64,000 nt of DNA from Kitagawia praeruptora (taxonomy: Eukaryota > Streptophyta > Magnoliopsida > Apiales > Apiaceae). The notes under the pieces were generated by a model that saw only the letters and a list, made by a program, of their open reading frames with translations, did not search any database and was not told where the DNA came from. The DNA is taken from assembly GCA_037693485.1 (NCBI GenBank), contig CM075348.1, positions 37,690,501 through 37,754,500 of the forward strand, read 5' to 3'. Each line of letters begins with the position of its first letter. Positions within the stretch are counted from its first letter, which is position 1. Shown here one piece after another: positions 51,120 to 62,579 of this stretch. The position numbers and the translations under genes were made by a program.

Positions 51120-52322
51120 ATGTCTCGAGATTCCGGCGATATACATACGTCGGAGGAGGAACGGAACGACTATGAAGAGGAACATGACGATGGAGCCACG
51201 AATCAGGAACTCCAGGAGAAGATTAAGAATATGGGAAAGAAAATAAACTCCTTGGAAAAGAAGTCCGAGAAGTTGAAGAAATTGAAACAAAAGCATAGTT
51301 CCACGGACCGTAAAATGAAAAAGAAGGTGGTGACCCTGATTCATTTGGATTTTGATAGTGATGCTGAGGAGTCCGAGAAGGAGGTCTCGAAAAAAGACTT
51401 TTCTGATGTGGAGACTGACCAGACAAATCCAGATTGGGAGGATAATGAGGAAGAGGTCCAGGAGTCACAGTGTTCACCCACACGCAGCCTGAGTGTCTTT
51501 GACAGGCTGGGCAATAGGTTGGACAGCAAGGACCTACGTCACAAACTGGATAGAAAAAAGGATCGGCAGACAAGGAGGACCCAAGATGGGAGGTCTCGGT
51601 CGAAGGGGTCTCAAAGCCACATGAGGGAGAAGTCTGGCTCCAAATCTGGCAAAAGTACCAAGGTAGTTGAAGATGAGAAAAGCTATAGCTCCCAGCATAA
51701 CCCCAAATATGGTGGGGGTTCCACTGATGAGACTGATGAGGATGGGAGCCAATTTACCGACGGTGAAAATGAGCACTATAAGGTGAGAGATCTACATGAT
51801 GCACTCAAGAAATTAAGGGCGGAAAAATAGTCAATGGAAGGCTTAACGGTGGCTTCACCCTTCACGAAGAAGGTGAGGGATTCACCACTCCCGCCGAAGT
51901 ACCGGGGGGTAGGAGACTTAAAGTTCAGTGGAACCACTGACCCAGTTGAGTAACTTAGCTGATTCAACACTGAAATGGAGGTATACCAGGTCAAAGATCT
52001 GACGAAATGTCGTTTATTGGCTGCCACACTAAGAGACAGTGCCCATCAGTGGTTCAAAAGGATACGTTCAAACTTAATACGGTCTTGGCGGCAAATGAGT
52101 GAACTATTTGTAACTCAGTTTCGGGCTTCGGTTGTATTCGCACCCCCTGCCAATACCCTTGCGAACATAAAGCAAGATGAAAATGAAACCCTCACTGAGT
52201 ATTTCAAACGCTTCAATGCGGAGGTCCCGAAAGTGAGGAAAACAACTGATGAAACATACAAAAACTTCTTGATTGTGGGTGTACGCCCAGGGACTGACTT
52301 TTGGAAGGAGCTGCAAGGCTAG
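51120..52322 (+). pseudogene. Gypsy gag with in-frame stops
   Basis: From 51120 to 54431 the same frame is kept. The first part (51120-51830) is an acidic and basic coiled-coil region. 51975-52322 is a typical retrotransposon gag domain (LRDSAHQWFKRI, FVTQFRASVVF, ETLTEYFKRFN). Stops at 51828, near 51946 and 51961, and at 52320 interrupt it without any frameshift. Confidence 0.8.
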
Positions 52323-52334
52323 GAGCCCAAAACT

Positions 52335-54431
52335 TTGGCAGATTTTTATGCAATAGCTGAAACCCACAAAGTGGTGGAGGAATCAATAGCTAAGCTGAAG
52401 AAGGATCGTAGCTCTGGCAGTTGGAATAGGAGCAAGAGAAATAGATCTTATAGTCCTAAAGATAGGGGGTACAACAAGCGAACCCTCTACAGTGGAAGCT
52501 CCTCTGCTAAGGCAACCCATCATGATGAAAAGACAACACCTTTAACTGTGAATGCAACTGATGCGGGGAGAACAGTAAGCTACAAGTACCCAACTAGAAG
52601 CTACTCCCGAAATACTTCCAAATATGCGGAGTACACCCCACTCGCCGCTTTTGTTGAGCATGTGCTTGAGGTGGGAAGTATGGCTGGAATGTTCAGGAAG
52701 CCTATAAGGAATGGACCCCTAGGAAGGAAGGATGCAGGCCCATACTGTGCCTTTCATGATTCTAATGGGCATGGGACGGCAGATTGCCGACACCTAAGGG
52801 ATCATATTGAAGATTTGATCAGAAGGGGATACCTTACGGAGTTCGTAGCCCAGGAAGCAAAGAGGTATAAAGATGATAAAACTGGTAAGGATGCTGAAAA
52901 GGTGAACCTAGAGCGTACTACAAGGGCTAATAGTATACATACCATCATAGGCGGACCCTATATTGGGGGTACAAGCAGGAATGCCAGAAAAAACTATACC
53001 AGGGAAGCCAGAGGTGCACCCCTCACAAATGTACACCACTTGACTGAAAGACCCCCCAAGCTCTTTAAGGGGGAAGCAGCTGATATAACATTCACTAAAG
53101 AGGATGCTAGGCACGTTCATCATCCCCACAATGATGCACTTGTGGTCAAGGTTACAATTAGAGGCCTGAATGTGTACCAGGTGTTGGTGGATAACGGAAG
53201 CTCCGTAATTATTCTTGCATACAACACTTATCATAAAATGGGGCTGCTTGATAAGAAAATGGCCCCTTCCTATAATGAGTTATACGGTTTTACTGGAAAC
53301 CCTGTGCAGATTGTGGGACGGGTGAAGCTCCCTATTACTTTGGGGGAGGAACCCCGGGCTGCCACACAGATGGCCGAATTCATGGTGGTAAATGAAGATA
53401 TCTCCTACAATGGAATATTGGGAAGGCCGTTACTTAAAGAAATGTGGGTGGTAACCTCAATCTATCACTTGTCTATGAAATTTCCCACTCCAGGTGGAAT
53501 CGGATGTATACAAGGATGCCAATCAGATTCTAGGGAATGCTATAGCAAGGCGTTGCATGAAACTGAGCAGTCTTGCAAACACCTGTTACTAATGGATGGG
53601 GGTCTAACAAATGAACAATGCTATCGTTACCTGGAACCAGTTGAACAACAAGTGGACGAACCCCCACTTCTGAAGGAAGCGAAGCCAGTAAGGGGAACTT
53701 GTAATGCTATTATGACCCTACAGCATCAAGGGAAGAAACCTCACGATAATGCTGCCTTTTCTTGGGGGAAAAACACCTATGATAAAATGGAGATGCTTGA
53801 AGCCCCAGAATCTCAGGGTGCGGAAACGGTAGAACCCCTTATCAAGAAGATGATTGAGGAGGTCCTTAATGATGATATTGAAAGTTTTGATAATGAGAAT
53901 GGTTTGATGAAAATAACAAAGGCCAAACGACCCGGAGGAAAGTTACCAGAACCTGACCAAGGGTGCACTCCCCTCATAGCTGATAAAGGTTACAACTATC
54001 GCATTAAAATGCCTTGTGGACTGTTGAACGCTGGAGCGACCTACCAAAGATCAGTCGACTCAATGCCTACAGATTCATTCAGGAGGGATGGCCATGATCT
54101 CTTGGAAAATAAAGGCAACCATCATTTGCATCTAAATCTGGTGGAAAGGGCTCAGGAAACTTCACAGTTGAAGCCCGAAGCCCATCAACTTGAGACTCAT
54201 AAGTACCCTGATGGCAGGGTTCGAATACAACTGTCGGTTGGTGATTTGGTTTTAAGGAAACTGATGCCCAATAAGAGAACTCCAGGATATGGAATCTTTG
54301 AGGCAATTTGGGAAGGCCCTTATGTGATCACATCGATCCCGTGGGAAGACACTTATCATTTGGAAGGTTTGGATGGGAAACTTATCCCGGAGGCATGGAA
54401 CGCCGAACATCTTAGGAAATATTATCGGTAG
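52335..54431 (+). CDS. Fused gag C-terminus, protease-like region and pol C-terminus
   Basis: This 698-codon open frame contains a CX-type nucleocapsid remnant (CAFHDSNGHGTADCRHL), an aspartic protease-like block (VLVDNGSSVIILAYNTY) near 53165-53215, then a jump. A short reverse transcriptase scrap, PCGLLNAGATYQR (about 54010), is followed directly by the pol C-terminal domain (VGDLVLRKLMPN...AWNAEHLRKYYR). That domain closely matches the end of the pol at 2-3697. The core enzymes were deleted with the frame kept, giving an open fusion. Whether it is expressed is unknown. Confidence 0.75.
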   Translation: MADFYAIAETHKVVEESIAKLKKDRSSGSWNRSKRNRSYSPKDRGYNKRTLYSGSSSAKATHHDEKTTPLTVNATDAGRTVSYKYPTRSYSRNTSKYAEYTPLAAFVEHVLEVGSMAGMFRKPIRNGPLGRKDAGPYCAFHDSNGHGTADCRHLRDHIEDLIRRGYLTEFVAQEAKRYKDDKTGKDAEKVNLERTTRANSIHTIIGGPYIGGTSRNARKNYTREARGAPLTNVHHLTERPPKLFKGEAADITFTKEDARHVHHPHNDALVVKVTIRGLNVYQVLVDNGSSVIILAYNTYHKMGLLDKKMAPSYNELYGFTGNPVQIVGRVKLPITLGEEPRAATQMAEFMVVNEDISYNGILGRPLLKEMWVVTSIYHLSMKFPTPGGIGCIQGCQSDSRECYSKALHETEQSCKHLLLMDGGLTNEQCYRYLEPVEQQVDEPPLLKEAKPVRGTCNAIMTLQHQGKKPHDNAAFSWGKNTYDKMEMLEAPESQGAETVEPLIKKMIEEVLNDDIESFDNENGLMKITKAKRPGGKLPEPDQGCTPLIADKGYNYRIKMPCGLLNAGATYQRSVDSMPTDSFRRDGHDLLENKGNHHLHLNLVERAQETSQLKPEAHQLETHKYPDGRVRIQLSVGDLVLRKLMPNKRTPGYGIFEAIWEGPYVITSIPWEDTYHLEGLDGKLIPEAWNAEHLRKYYR

Positions 54432-54834
54432 ATGACTCCAGGTAATGCTTATCGTAGGCCTCTTTCAGGCATAGGAGAATAAAGGTGGTTTATTAGTTAT
54501 AACTACCACGATCTTAGGACCAGTAGTTAGGAATTTTTATTTAGGATAATAAAGTGCTCGGGGGGTTGTGAATGTACGCCTACCTGTTGAACACCTACTT
54601 TGATTCGATTGAATATAATGCAGTCAGCTTGTTCTTTGCTTTAATTGTTGTCTTATGTAGTGGAAATAAATGAATGAATGCATGCTATATATGTTACTTG
54701 CTTTGCTTATGTGCTACGTGTATTACTTGTTTTGCTCATATGCTACATGTGTTACTTGTTTGGCCTACGTACTGCATGTAGAGGTTACGACTGCTTGCAC
54801 CTAGTTCTTCGCTATAAGTCTAATTATAATAAAG

Positions 54835-54850
54835 AACTCGGGGGGTAGTA
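54835..54850 (+). promoter_or_regulatory. Internal polypurine-like tract (second copy)
   Basis: AACTCGGGGGGTAGTA repeats the form of the tract before the 3' LTR (57491-57506). A similar GCTCGGGGGGTTGTG lies at 54556-54570. Confidence 0.5.
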
Positions 54851-55636
54851 GGTGGATACTAACCCTGGATAGGATACTAACCTTGGATAGGATACTGACC
54901 TTGGATAAGATAACCTAACTTAAAAATGGATAAATTTTAAAGGAAATTTAAAATTTTCGGATTCAAATCGCATGTGGATTACGTGCGCAAGGCAGGCACA
55001 TGTATGGATTATACATGAATCAAGACAGGAACATGTATGGATTATGCATGCATCACATGTGGATTACATGTGAATGGGTTGGAACCCCAAGGCAGGCTGG
55101 ACCTAGGGACACTAGGGCCATAAAGTTCCCCCATATTGGAGGTTCACTCGTTTGAACCCTGAAAAGGTGTAACGCCTATAAACTTCCCTGTAGTCACGTT
55201 GGTGGATAACCAACCCCGTTATGGGACTTATGTACAGCTGTGGAAGCTACGTACAATTTGGCAAACGGATTCGCCACGACCCCAGGGAAACTGGGTGAGT
55301 GAGGTCTAACTCTTGGAAATTGGAACGCTAAGGATTTTAACGGTGTGAGGAAATCACATTGGATTGGCAGACAGCTTCGCCACGACCCCAGGGAAATTGG
55401 GTGAGTGAAGTGCAACTCTTGAAAACTAACATCGTGAGGGAATTAACATCGTAAGGAAATTAGCATTGTGATGAAATCACATGGAATCTCATTGAGGGAA
55501 TCTCCTATGATGGAACCTCGTTAATGGGAATTCTTCATGCACTCTAGGTCTGATCCCGTAGACCGGTCTAGGATTAGGGGTTCAGTTGGTAAGAGGATCT
55601 AGCTTATATCAGTGGTGCCCTTTCACTAATTATGTC

Positions 55637-55980
55637 ATGGGAATGCATTAATGCTCCCATCAGTCTACGACCCACGTGAACCCTCAACAGGTAGTGTGGT
55701 CAAGCCCACGTGAACCCTTAATAGGTGGTGGTGTCTTCTTATTATTTACATTATGAGTACGCAACAATGCTCATATCAGCTTCAAGCCCACGTAAGCCCT
55801 CGGCAGGTAGTGTGGCTAGGTCCACGTGAACCCTCAATAGGTAGTGGAACCTTCTTTTCGGGTTCGCATTGACCCTAAGTATCTTTGGTGAGCAAAGCTC
55901 CTATCAATCTTACGCCCACGTAAACCATTCACAGGTAGTGTGGTGAGCCCACGTGAACCCTTGACAGGTAGTGGTGAACA
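55637..55980 (+). repeat. About 120-bp tandem repeat with G-box (CACGTG) motifs
   Basis: Three diverged units each hold two copies of CCCACGTGAACCCT(C/T) or CCCACGTAA(G/A)CC followed by AGGTAGTG. Perfect CACGTG cores occur at 55673 and three more times, within about 300 bp. Confidence 0.7.
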
Positions 55981-57506
55981 AATATAAACGAGTTGAGGCT
56001 ATTGCGTGAAGCCTGGATATTTATAAAACATTCAAGGGTACAACTGGGTGAATCCCTAGGGTTTGAACGTACCCCTAAGTAGATTACTATACACATGGCA
56101 TACACACGAACAAAGGTTCAAGGATTCAAGTGGAGGAAGGCCTACTTATCGTACGTGAAGGAAATCTAATCCAACATCTCACCATGGAAGGGCTTATATA
56201 ATGGAATGAGGTCCTCATCTTAAGCTCAAAGGGTGGCATCCCCAACCTTATGGGTTCAATGGTTGAACCCTGACTTGGATTGACGTGCTAAAAGAAAAGA
56301 TAAGTTCTACTTTCATTCTTTTACATATTCTCTATCACACATGTTTTCTATGCCTACAAGGAAATTTATATATCATCTAGCCAAAAACATCATTGCGAAG
56401 TTCATCTTTTTAAATGGATCATTATCTTCTATCACACATTAATTCATGTTCATCTGGATGTGCGTATCACATGATTTCACACTTGCATGAATTTATATAC
56501 AAAGGGTCATCATGACATCTATTTACTTACATTATGCATGAGTTTCAAAATTATTTTCAATCTTGCTGGCTGATAGGTAATTAGGCATATTATATGCCTC
56601 ATAACGTAACCACTTGGAAAGACATAGTTCCAATTGAGGAGGTTTCTATAGCCTTACCTTGGTCCCTCTTGGGGTATGCATATAAGATCATCTGCATCAT
56701 ATGGATTATAGGTTCACTTGGGAAAAGCCCCATAGTTTATGGGCATGGTTTGGCAAAGTCCCATGGTTTATGGGCACAGTTTGGAAAAGTCCCACAACAC
56801 TGGGCATCATTGGAGAAGTCCTCAAAATACTTAGCAATATCTTGGGAGGTCCATTGTGATGGTTTCATGAAAATCTCTAAATATTGTGGCATATGTCTTG
56901 AGGGGTGCGTTCGCCAAAGTTCTACTTGAGTGTGAAGGCAGTAATGGGTTTATTTATACAAAATCATATGCACTCACATAATCATATTTGCATCTATGCG
57001 TTATATATCTATGCGCTATATGCATTATATATGTGAGCTACTTAGCTCATGTTGCTAATCACTTTTTCTAGTTGTCTTGGTAGCACAGGGTTCTGGAAGA
57101 TTGAAGCCTATATGCAACAGCGGAAGCTTCATGGCTTCACCCACAATGATTCACACATGGAGGCCAACCTCACAAGGAAAAGAAATATATCGAGAAGTCA
57201 AGCTATGGTTTTCAAGGAAGAAGGCTGGAAGTTGGTAGGTTCAGGTGATAAAGATAAAAAGCTCATGATTGGAACTGGTGCGCTATGCATAGTCTAAGGT
57301 ATGTGGAATGAGTTCATTTAAGGATTCAGATGGGGTCCATATGTGAAAGCATTATGGTTTCTATTTTTTACGTCGAGTTAGCTCATGTAAGCTTGGAAGC
57401 ATGATGTGGAAGCTATGTATTTCTCTGAGGAAGATAAGGAAGGATTAGATCATGTCATACTTTGGTTCCTTTTGCATTAAAAGGCTACAAGGAACCGGGG
57501 GGTAGT

Positions 57507-58417
57507 TGTTGTGCTCGAAATCCGCCTTGGGCTTGATTTAAGGCCCATTAAGGTCACGAGTTTGAGTAATGTGGAAATGGATGGATAGGCTGGACTAGGT
57601 ATGGATGTTTTGGCCCAATATGCCTTGGAAATATACTGAAAGATGAAGATTCTGGCATCTGGTTCGGGGTTCATTCATGCAGGGGTTCAGGTGTCTGAAC
57701 CCCAGATGGAGGTACTGCTGTGTGGGAGGCCTAATAGGGGTTCATGCAGGTGAAGGGCTTCCAGGCAGGGGTTCACACTCGTACCCCGACAGTCCGCGGG
57801 AATTGGCCCAGCAGCCTCCTAAATTGTAGGAGAACGGATATATATCACTCTAACTGACTTTTGGATAATTCCTAAACATCAGGGACGACCCAACAACCTC
57901 TGTTATGGTGGATAATCATTATATATACATGGATTATGTATATATACATGGATATATGATGGAAAATCATATAAATATGAAGATAATTAAGCTTTTATGG
58001 ATATATAACAACTGGATCAGCTTGGTTGAGGAGGATAAGGCTTATCAAAACGTGGCTGAGCTATCAACAAGGAGTCCAAAACCCTAGAACTACATGGGAC
58101 TTGATTCCTATAAATATAGGATATGTGGGCATTTTGCAAGGGTTGAATCTCACTTCACTCTACATGGATCATGTAGAAAACTTGTGCAATACACATCTCT
58201 GGCAGCTGGGATCGACTGAGTAGAAATTACTCCGTCCTTGCTGTCCGGCGACCTTGCAAACTCAGTCCCAAAATCATTACAAACAACCGCCCACTTTGGC
58301 AGTTGAACGTCGGGCTGTAAGCGCTTGAACGCCGATTCTGCAGCCAGAAATCAAACGATTCATCCGTTATTCCAGCAATATTCTCTCGAAGTGTTGTACC
58401 AAATTCCTCTCATAACA
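57507..58417 (+). repeat. 3' LTR of the non-autonomous gypsy
   Basis: It is 911 bp, preceded by the tract GGAACCGGGGGGTAGT (57491-57506), begins TGTTGTGCTCG, ends CATAACA, and is followed by TTCAT. Confidence 0.9.
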
Positions 58418-60232
58418 TTCATAAATCACAGTTATTTGGGTTTGGTGAAGTTCCTATTGACAGGTAGGTACACCAACTTGGTTGCAAGGTGGGTGTAGGG
58501 AAATTGTGTTATCTAGGAGTAGAGTTAGGAGTCTCTCCTAAGAGAGTAGCATATTGGTCTCCTCTTCTAGACAAAATTCATGGAAAATTGAGGACCTGGA
58601 ACACTGAAAACATTTCAATGACAAGTCGACTTATTATGCTTAAAGCTACTTTAGATGGAATACCTACTTATTGGTTTAATTTGTTCAAAATTCCAGAAAC
58701 TATTCTAATGAGATTAGAGCAAATCAGGAGAGATTTTCTTTGGGGGTCTCGTAATGTGGATGGAATACTGTCAAAAAAGATTCATTTACTTAGCTGGGAA
58801 AAAGTTTGCAAAAGGAAATGCGAAGGTGGTTTAGGTGTTATTCCTTTAAAGCATAACAATTTGTCATTACTTGCTAAATGGTGGTGGCGCTTCATTTAGG
58901 AAAGAGGAAGATTATGGAATAAATTGCCGGTAAAGAAGTATGGCAATTTGATAAATTTTGATTTATCTTCGATCGTAATGCATCAAGACTTTTCTCCCAT
59001 TGTTAGCAGCATCATCGGAATTCGTTCTTGTGGAGAGACTTCTATTTTGGTGAGTAACGAGAATTTTATTTGGAGTATTGGAAATGGTGAACTGGTCTTT
59101 TTCCGGGAAGATTGGTGGCATCCACAAGGTCCTTTGCTACAACAATTTCCTAGATTGTTCAGAATTTCTAATCACAAAAAGGTTTCAGTAAAAGCTTTTT
59201 TACAAGCTTGGTTCTTAATGGAAAATGCCTCGACTTTGTTATGGTCCAGAAAATCGGGAAACAGAGATGTAGGAGATCTTTATGCTTTAAAAGCCATTGT
59301 GGAGGAGATCACATTACAGAGTTCCCAGGATCAGTTATTGTGGAGACCAGGTAAGGGCCTTTTCTCTGCAAAGGAATTTTGTAGTCTCATTTCTCGACAA
59401 GATACAATAAGGGTGTCTCACAATAAAATTTGGGACTCTATTTGGAAGTCCAAATTACCACCAAAAGTGGTGATTTTCATGTGGAAACTGCAGTGGGGGT
59501 ATTGTTCCTACTAATCTACTGTTACACAGAAGAATCAATTTGAGTTCAGACAGATGTGGATGGTGTGGGGTCATAGTTGAAAGCATTGATCACTTGTTCT
59601 GAAGGTGTGAATTAGTTACTTGGGCGTGGAGCTACATAGACCATTGGTGGAGCAACTTTAGCTCTCTTCAGGCTATAGGTCATTTCTCTCTTCCTAAATT
59701 ACTCAATGTGGAGAAAGAAGTTGGTTTCTCAAGCATTTGGGCTTTAACAATAGCGTCAACAATCTGGACCATTTGGACATCTAGGAATGAAGCTATTTTT
59801 GAGAAAAAAAGAGTGTCTCGAGCTTGACTTGAAGAGCTAATTTTTATTAGAATAAATAAATGGGGAAAGTCTGGGAATTTAATGGTTCTTGGCAGCGATC
59901 CATTATGGAAGATAAACCCCAAGGGAGCTATGGTTGTGCATCGCTGCGTAGATAACAAAGAATTTTGGAGATATAAATGGTTTCTTATAATATTATTTGT
60001 GGAGTAGATGGGGCATGGGGTAAAAATAATGAAGGTTATTATTTAGGAGGTATAGGAGGCTGGATTAAGGATAAAGGAGGCTTGATTATTCATTCCTTTT
60101 TAGGACCTTTGATGGTGAATACTAGTTTGGAAGCAGAACTTGGTGCAATCTTACACATTTCCCATATCATTTCTAACGAGATTTTCAGAGGTAAAAGAAT
60201 TGTTGTTTGTTCATATTCACATCCTACCTCGA
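58418..60232 (+). pseudogene. LINE reverse transcriptase end, zf-RVT and RNase H start
   Basis: It resumes the LINE after the gypsy. 58489-58899 has the post-polymerase region (LGVELGVSPKRV, FLWGSRNVDG, CEGGLGVIPL). 58924-59514 continues to KLPPKVVIFMWKLQ. Stops and shifts follow. 59977-60232 starts an RNase H (GVDGAWGKNNEGYYLGGIGG) that breaks off at 60232. Confidence 0.8.
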
Positions 60233-60439
60233 GATAATACAGCATATAGAGTCATGATGTATCTTGGAAACCCGCAAAAGAGATAATGAGGTAGGGAACT
60301 GATGATTCAGTTGAGGAAAACTAACGGACAAAAGCTAGCCAACCACTGATTATTAAAAAGTAATTAAAATTACAATTTTCACAAGAAAATTTAAGAATAA
60401 GGCCTCATTATATCATCTAACGAACCTATTCCAAAACCC

Positions 60440-60775
60440 AACCATCAGCCTAATAAGATGAGATGGACTGTCTACATAAGCCACCTTTGGCTAAAGAGTC
60501 AGCATCTGTATTATTATCTCTCGAAACAAAATTAAGGCAAAAAAGGTTATTTACCAACTCTTTTATTCTTTTCCCCTTTATTAACACCTCTGAGCATAAA
60601 TATGATCCTGCAGAAATTAACTCCATCGTATATCCAGGTGTATTTTGTCATTGGAATACCAATCAGCTATCTCGTAATCTCTTCTCTTTATATATCTCAG
60701 CTCTGAGAGCATTTCATACTTCTTCATTGGTCTTTCCTCTGGCATCAATCCTTCTTCTAGTTTTAGTTTTAACAT
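60440..60775 (-). pseudogene. Inverted RNase H segment inside the LINE
   Basis: On the minus strand the region encodes NFVSRDNNTDADSLAKGG followed by CRQSISSY and a stop, the typical C-terminal end of a plant LINE RNase H. Upstream on that strand is more of the domain (SEVLIKGKRIKELVNNLFCL). It lies between plus-strand RNase H sequence on both sides. Confidence 0.7.
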
Positions 60776-61619
60776 GGAAAATTTCTGGGAACCCCCGGAA
60801 GAATTCTTTGTCAAAATCAATGTCCACTTTGTTCAATCTCAATTCTCTTTGGGCAACGAAAATACCAGTGGAGTTGGTACTTTAATGAGAAATAAGATGG
60901 GTAAAAAATTGTGGGGAGCTATGGGTCCAATGCCAAGGTTCACAGAAGCTAAAGCTCTTCTCTGGGCTATTCAAGCCATCCTAATTCAAGCTTTAAAAAT
61001 GGAGGAGGATATGACCCATGTTGAAACTGTCAATCGATTTGTTTTCGATACAATCAGGCTGCAGGAGTATTTGGTGATTGAAGAGAACTTGTAGGAAGTT
61101 TTGAATCAGTTTAGTATTCTTTATACTAATTTCTTTGACAATAGAGTCGCAGCCCGTCGTATCACAGTTGTTCAGGAAGATGCTAATAGAGTGGTGGAAT
61201 ACATGGTAAGGTATGGAATGGAACACATGTCATCGTTTGTGGAAGCCCCTGATGTTTTTGGAAATTTGCAAGAATACTTGGATAGAGATATGGGGTTGTT
61301 CTTGCCATTTGACATAGCTACAAATCTAGGGATGGGAGAAGTTTTTTATGCATCACCTACGCACTCTCCGGAGGATGAGGTGCTTTCAACAGGATTTCAA
61401 ATTCAAGGTATTCAGGGTCAAAACATGACTATTATTCCGTTTGAAGACCCTTTGCAACAGGCAAACAATGGTGTGCAAATTTCAGTGATTATGCAAAATG
61501 GGGAGGGTAATTCTCATGTGAGGGATGTCAGCATGATGGCAGAAGTTGACAATGAGAACATGCTTGCTGCAGTTTTCAAGTGGTGGAATCGCTTGGTCAA
61601 TTGGTGGGGAAATCTCTAA
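60774..61619 (+). pseudogene. LINE-derived segment with a second RNase H-like start
   Basis: 60774-61094 encodes an RNase H-like N-terminal half (FFVKINVHF, SGVGTLMRNKMGKKLWGAMG, EAKALLWAIQA). After one stop and a frame change, 61101-61619 follows (RVVEYMVRYGMEHMSSFVEA...). The latter is an acidic tail of a type I do not recognise. It ends before the LINE 3' UTR and poly-A. Confidence 0.6.
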
Positions 61620-61838
61620 AGAAATCTCGAAGATGAAAAGCTTGGATTTCAATGATTTGCAGATTGGAGTGGTAAAAGGTCAAGGATCAGGTGAAGTCCA
61701 AAGCAATATATTGAAGGAAGTAGAGGATTCGTATTTTCAGTGGTTTAGTATATTTCTTTAAGTGTTTTGGTTGTTTCTGCTATATTGTAATCTAGCAACT
61801 TATATTAATATATTATTGCTGCTTATCAAAAAAAAATT

Positions 61839-62260
61839 TATGTTTAAATTAATTTACTAAAATTTCAAGATTCGAATTCTGTAAACGACGTATTTTTTTT
61901 AAAATTTTATATATAAGTTTTAAACCACATAATTTTGCAATCATTAATGTATACCCAAAAATATTACACCATTTTGCTGTTAGATTTTTACTAATTAATA
62001 AGAACCATTAGATGTAATTTTAAAGTATATTTTATGATTAAAGTACTTTACTAAAAATTCAAGTTTCGAATTCCGTCAACGACATATTTAACTTAAAATT
62101 CTAATATAAATTTTAAATCATGCATATCATTAACTAAAATTATATTAAACTGTATTAAAATAATATTAAAATAATTTTTACAAAATAATGATTATATAAA
62201 AACATAATTATAGCATAAATAAAATTTATAACATATTAAAAGAAACACGTGCATCACATG
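61839..62260 (+). repeat. Continuation of the AT-rich tandem repeat
   Basis: The sequence after the LINE (TTTAAATTAATTTACTAAAATT) continues the unit broken at 49844, matching the first unit at about 49053-49255. A third, more diverged unit ends at a degraded hairpin (ACACGTGCATCACATGGGT, about 62247). Confidence 0.7.
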
Positions 62261-62527
62261 GGTTATAAGATAGTCATAATATTGTAATAGCCTAAACATT
62301 AAAAATTTTTGTAACTCATCTTTTTACTTAATTACCCTTACTAATATATTACTAATATATTAGTACGTTTTTACGTAAGTACTTATATCTATTTATATTA
62401 TAATATTAAAGCAAAAATATCTATAGTATATTATAATAGCTGAAACATAAAAAATTTTGGTACCTCGTGTTTTTATTTAATTACCCTCACTAATAATTTA
62501 GTACGTTTTTAACTAAATATCCTTACT

Positions 62528-62552
62528 TATATATATATATATATATATATTA
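62528..62552 (+). repeat. (TA)n microsatellite
   Basis: About 12 TA units in a row. Confidence 0.9.
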
Positions 62553-62579
62553 TAATATTAAAGCCAAAATTGAAAGGGT

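Larger units (their letters stand above)
54432..57490 (+). other. Non-coding 3' region of the gypsy element
   Basis: No protein is recognised on either strand. In particular I see no remnant of the antisense gene that the first gypsy carries at this position. It includes two internal polypurine-like tracts (54556-54570, 54835-54850), CATGTGGATTACATG-type motifs near 54960-55080, and the repeats at 55637-55980. Confidence 0.6.
50159..58417 (+). mobile_element. Non-autonomous Tat-like Ty3/gypsy element, 8.3 kb
   Basis: LTRs are 50159-51068 and 57507-58417, TGTTGTG...ACA, flanked by TTCAT (50154-50158 and 58418-58422). It has gag and a protease-like region, but reverse transcriptase, RNase H and the integrase core are missing apart from a short piece; the pol C-terminus remains. 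A non-coding stretch of about 3 kb precedes the 3' LTR. By-eye LTR comparison gives about 32 differences over 910 bp, mostly transitions, so it is older than the copia. Confidence 0.9.
49852..61838 (+). mobile_element. 5'-truncated LINE, split by a gypsy element
   Basis: It is flanked by the 7-bp duplication TATGTTT (49845-49851 and 61839-61845), and the right end has a poly-A run (61828-61836) after a typical plant L1 tail. It begins within reverse transcriptase, so it is 5' truncated. The gypsy at 50159-58417 splits it. Internal stops, frameshifts and an inverted piece show decay. Confidence 0.85.
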
